The translations under genes were made by a program, and so were the position numbers. From Advenella sp. FME57 (GTDB lineage Bacteria; Pseudomonadota; Gammaproteobacteria; Burkholderiales; Burkholderiaceae_B): DNA of 64,000 nucleotides. Shown here in pieces: positions 61,906 to 64,000 of this stretch (position 1 is the stretch's first letter; every line of letters starts with the position of its first letter). The stretch is from NCBI RefSeq assembly GCF_014897675.1, contig NZ_JABUXU010000001.1:248001-312000 (forward strand). Reading direction: 5' to 3'. The notes beneath the pieces are model-generated. The model did no database searches, had not been told where the DNA came from, and saw only the letters and a list, made by a program, of their open reading frames with translations.

Positions 61906-64000
61906 CTAAAAGCCATCCCAATAGCGCTGCCGCGATGCCCTTGCGCAATTTACCCATAAACCATTGGCGCCGGATCGGATCTGAATCGCGCCAGCAGCAA
62001 TGGTATCCAGATACAGCTGTGCGGCATTGCGCCAACGCGTCGCCACGTCGCTGGCCGGATGCCCGTAACGATTCAGATAACCCGCCTGGGCAAAGGCAAG
62101 GGTCGGCTGCATGGCCTGGACCAACGCCATCGACGATGAACTTGCAGAGCCATGGTGCGGCGCCATAATCACATCAGTCGCGGGAATTGGCGAAGGCGCC
62201 TGCAGCAACCGGGCTTCAACAGCAGCGCCGATATCACCAGTCAATAACGCAGAATGATGCCTGCCCTGTATCCGCAAAACACAACTGTGGTCATTATCCG
62301 CCTTGGCAGGCATCCCCTGGATTTCGGAAGGATGATAGAAACGAAATTGAACGCCATCGTATTCAAAGCTCACATCGCGCCGACAATAATCAAAGGTCGC
62401 TTGCGGGTTTTTCACAAGCAAATTCCGCTGCAGGGCATCCTGTTCGCGTTCCAGGTAATGATTAAGCGCAAATGAGGCATAGGCGTGCTTCACATTAACC
62501 TGCTGCAGCACGCTGCCCGCTCCTCCGGCATGATCAATATCGGAATGGGAAATGATCAGCTCGTCCAGCGCATCAATGCCCACGGCCCGCAGATATGGAA
62601 CGACAACCTGGCTGCCGCTATCGCTATTGGCACTGCTGCGCACGCCCGTATCAAAAAGCAGGTGATGCTGCTGCGTACTGACCAGCACGGCGGCACCCTG
62701 CCCGACATCCAGCACGGTCATGAACCAGTCTCCCGCCAATGGTCGGGGCGGCCGAAAAAACAGCACAGGAATCAGCAATACCAACCCCAGCGCACGCCCA
62801 GGAATGCCTTTGGGCAGAACGAACACAAACAGCCCGAGCATACCCAGTGCAATCCAGTGGCTGGGTACGGCAGGAAAATCGGGCGTCGCCCATTCGATGC
62901 CTGCTAACCCATGTGCCGCAACTAAAACAGTCTCCAGCAGCCGATGCACGCCATCGGCCAACCAGACGGCTGCCGATGGCCACAAGCCGATTGCACACAG
63001 CACGGCCAGCAACAGCGCCAACGGCGTAACCAGTCCGCCGATCACCGGGATGGCAAAGGCATTGACCAGCGGCGAAACAAAAGCATATTGTTGAAACAGG
63101 CCTATGAGCAACGGCGCCAGGGCAACGCTCATGAACAGCTGCATTTTGGCAGCGTCCCACAGCCGCTGCAAACCACTGACTACCAGAGCTGGCGTTGCCG
63201 ACACGTGTTGCTTGCTACGGGATCCCCACAACATGAGACTGGCAATAGCGGCAAAGGACAGGCAGAATCCGATAGACAGCACAGCCCACGGATCCAGCAC
63301 CAGTATGCACAAGGCCGCGAGGGCAAGCAGGGTTACACTTTTTATACGGGCACGCCAGACGACAGACAGCCAGAATATTGCAAGCATCATAAAGGTGCGC
63401 TGCGCCGGGACGCCCCATCCTGCCAGCACCGAATAGGTCGCAGCGACCAGCAAGCCCGCGCTGGCGGCCACGATCTGGGCCGGCCTGCGTTCAGCCAATT
63501 GCTTGCCTTGCAGACGCAGCCGTCGCCACAATCGAAACACGCCCAGGCTGCCCAGTGCAGCGAGCATCGTAATATGCGAGCCGCTGATAGATACCAGATG
63601 CGTGATACCAGTGAGATTGAAGACTTGCCAGTCGTCGTTGCTGATGCCGTTCTGGTCTCCCATGACAAGCGCAATAATCACAGGGCCATAGCGCTTGCCT
63701 TGCAAAACCTGGTCCAATGCACGGCGCAGGGAGAACCGGGCCCGTTCAATACAGGGTCCCCATGCGCCACAGACTTCGTCACGCAGCAGGCGCCCCGCAC
63801 CGATGACCGTACCGCTGGCGCGTACACCCGCAGCAAACAGGAAGGCATCGTAATCGAAGCCATGAAAATTGCGTAATCCATGATTGTGTTTGAGCTTGAC
63901 CGTCATTTGCCATAGTTGCCCGGGGCGAAGATCGGGCAAGCCTGCCGCCGGCCGTTGCGGTGGCGTAAACGGTCCGCTACGCGCGCCGGTATACCAGCGC
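61906..64000 (-). CDS. comEC: DNA internalisation competence protein ComEC/Rec2 (5' end missing)
   Basis: The frame is open from the right edge of the window to the stop at 61906, about 697 residues; the N-terminus lies beyond base 64000. It forms the inner-membrane channel for single-stranded DNA in natural transformation. An OB-like segment at the start (LRPGQLWQMTVKLK, NFHGFDYDAF) is followed by the multi-spanning competence domain (about ten hydrophobic segments, with TGITHLVSISGSHITMLA). A C-terminal metallo-beta-lactamase-like nuclease domain follows (VLDVGQGAAVLVS, IISHSDIDHAGG, MAPHHGSASSSS). All main parts seen are intact. Confidence 0.94.
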   Translation of the reverse strand, partial: RWYTGARSGPFTPPQRPAAGLPDLRPGQLWQMTVKLKHNHGLRNFHGFDYDAFLFAAGVRASGTVIGAGRLLRDEVCGAWGPCIERARFSLRRALDQVLQGKRYGPVIIALVMGDQNGISNDDWQVFNLTGITHLVSISGSHITMLAALGSLGVFRLWRRLRLQGKQLAERRPAQIVAASAGLLVAATYSVLAGWGVPAQRTFMMLAIFWLSVVWRARIKSVTLLALAALCILVLDPWAVLSIGFCLSFAAIASLMLWGSRSKQHVSATPALVVSGLQRLWDAAKMQLFMSVALAPLLIGLFQQYAFVSPLVNAFAIPVIGGLVTPLALLLAVLCAIGLWPSAAVWLADGVHRLLETVLVAAHGLAGIEWATPDFPAVPSHWIALGMLGLFVFVLPKGIPGRALGLVLLIPVLFFRPPRPLAGDWFMTVLDVGQGAAVLVSTQQHHLLFDTGVRSSANSDSGSQVVVPYLRAVGIDALDELIISHSDIDHAGGAGSVLQQVNVKHAYASFALNHYLEREQDALQRNLLVKNPQATFDYCRRDVSFEYDGVQFRFYHPSEIQGMPAKADNDHSCVLRIQGRHHSALLTGDIGAAVEARLLQAPSPIPATDVIMAPHHGSASSSSMALVQAMQPTLAFAQAGYLNRYGHPASDVATRWRNAAQLYLDTIAAGAIQIRSGANGLWVNCARASRQRYWDGF

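Noticed and set aside
1-64000. Search for CRISPR arrays, insertion sequences, prophage, attachment sites, tRNA and rRNA genes
   Set aside because: No regularly spaced repeats, transposase or integrase genes, or cloverleaf/rRNA sequences were recognised by eye; tRNAscan or Infernal runs would be needed to exclude small RNAs.

Overview
The window is ordinary, gene-dense chromosome of a betaproteobacterium, most likely Burkholderiales/Alcaligenaceae. Advenella or a close relative would fit, but that is inference from gene order and protein character and cannot be proved without a search. The evidence is the folC-SPOR-cvpA-purF block, aceE-aceF-lpdA with a lipoyl domain on E3, ridA-recG-oxyR, glnA-ntrB-ntrC, and gmk-rpoZ-spoT. 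I see no phage, transposase, plasmid, CRISPR, tRNA or rRNA sequence. About 54 protein genes fill almost all of the sequence, and two run off the ends.

Layout. 1-2322: tail of an unknown gene, dsbB, and a Bcr/CflA-type MFS pump with its MarR-type regulator. 2579-6956 (minus): folC, a SPOR-domain protein, cvpA and purF. 7001-13524 (minus): pyruvate dehydrogenase genes aceE-aceF-lpdA, closed by a strong terminator. 13811-19855 (plus): a PAS histidine kinase, a FixJ-type regulator, folD, prlC and a SCO1-type copper protein in one tightly spaced run. 20230-20985: glutathione S-transferase. 21222-24850 (minus): livHMGF. 25008-26439 (minus): proC and a YhhQ-type transporter. 26666-31049 (plus): ugpBAEC behind a PhoB-type box. 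31275-32396 (minus): the branched-chain amino acid binding protein. 32527-36051 (minus): ridA, recG, oxyR. 36441-39991 (plus): a ferric-iron ABC transporter behind a Fur box. 40294-44598 (minus): glnA-ntrB-ntrC behind a sigma-54 promoter with two NtrC sites. 44850-47733 (minus): rph, rdgB, hemW. 47895-54124: yicC, then pirin and an SDR on the opposite strand, then gmk, rpoZ and spoT. 54096-59235: an orphan YbbA-type ATPase, tesA, ppiD, ugpQ and rlmJ. 59216-64000 (minus): greB, a PHP-domain nuclease, an alpha/beta hydrolase and comEC, which is cut by the window edge.

Functional themes. Three nutrient regulons lie within 20 kb, each with its expected operator: phosphate (PhoB box, ugp), iron (Fur box, fbp) and nitrogen (sigma-54/NtrC, glnA). 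Both plus-strand ABC operons (ugp and fbp) place an intrinsic terminator between the binding-protein gene and the permease genes, a common way to make excess binding protein. Several convergent gene pairs overlap at their 3' ends, and the divergent ybbA/tesA pair overlaps at its start codons.

I did not find a convincing undescribed system. The most useful leads are the regulatory sites, the two-component system that appears to share an operon with folate and peptidase genes, the orphan ATPase, and a few structural oddities such as the NtrC GSFTGA loop, the PrlC insertion and the shared lipoyl repeats.
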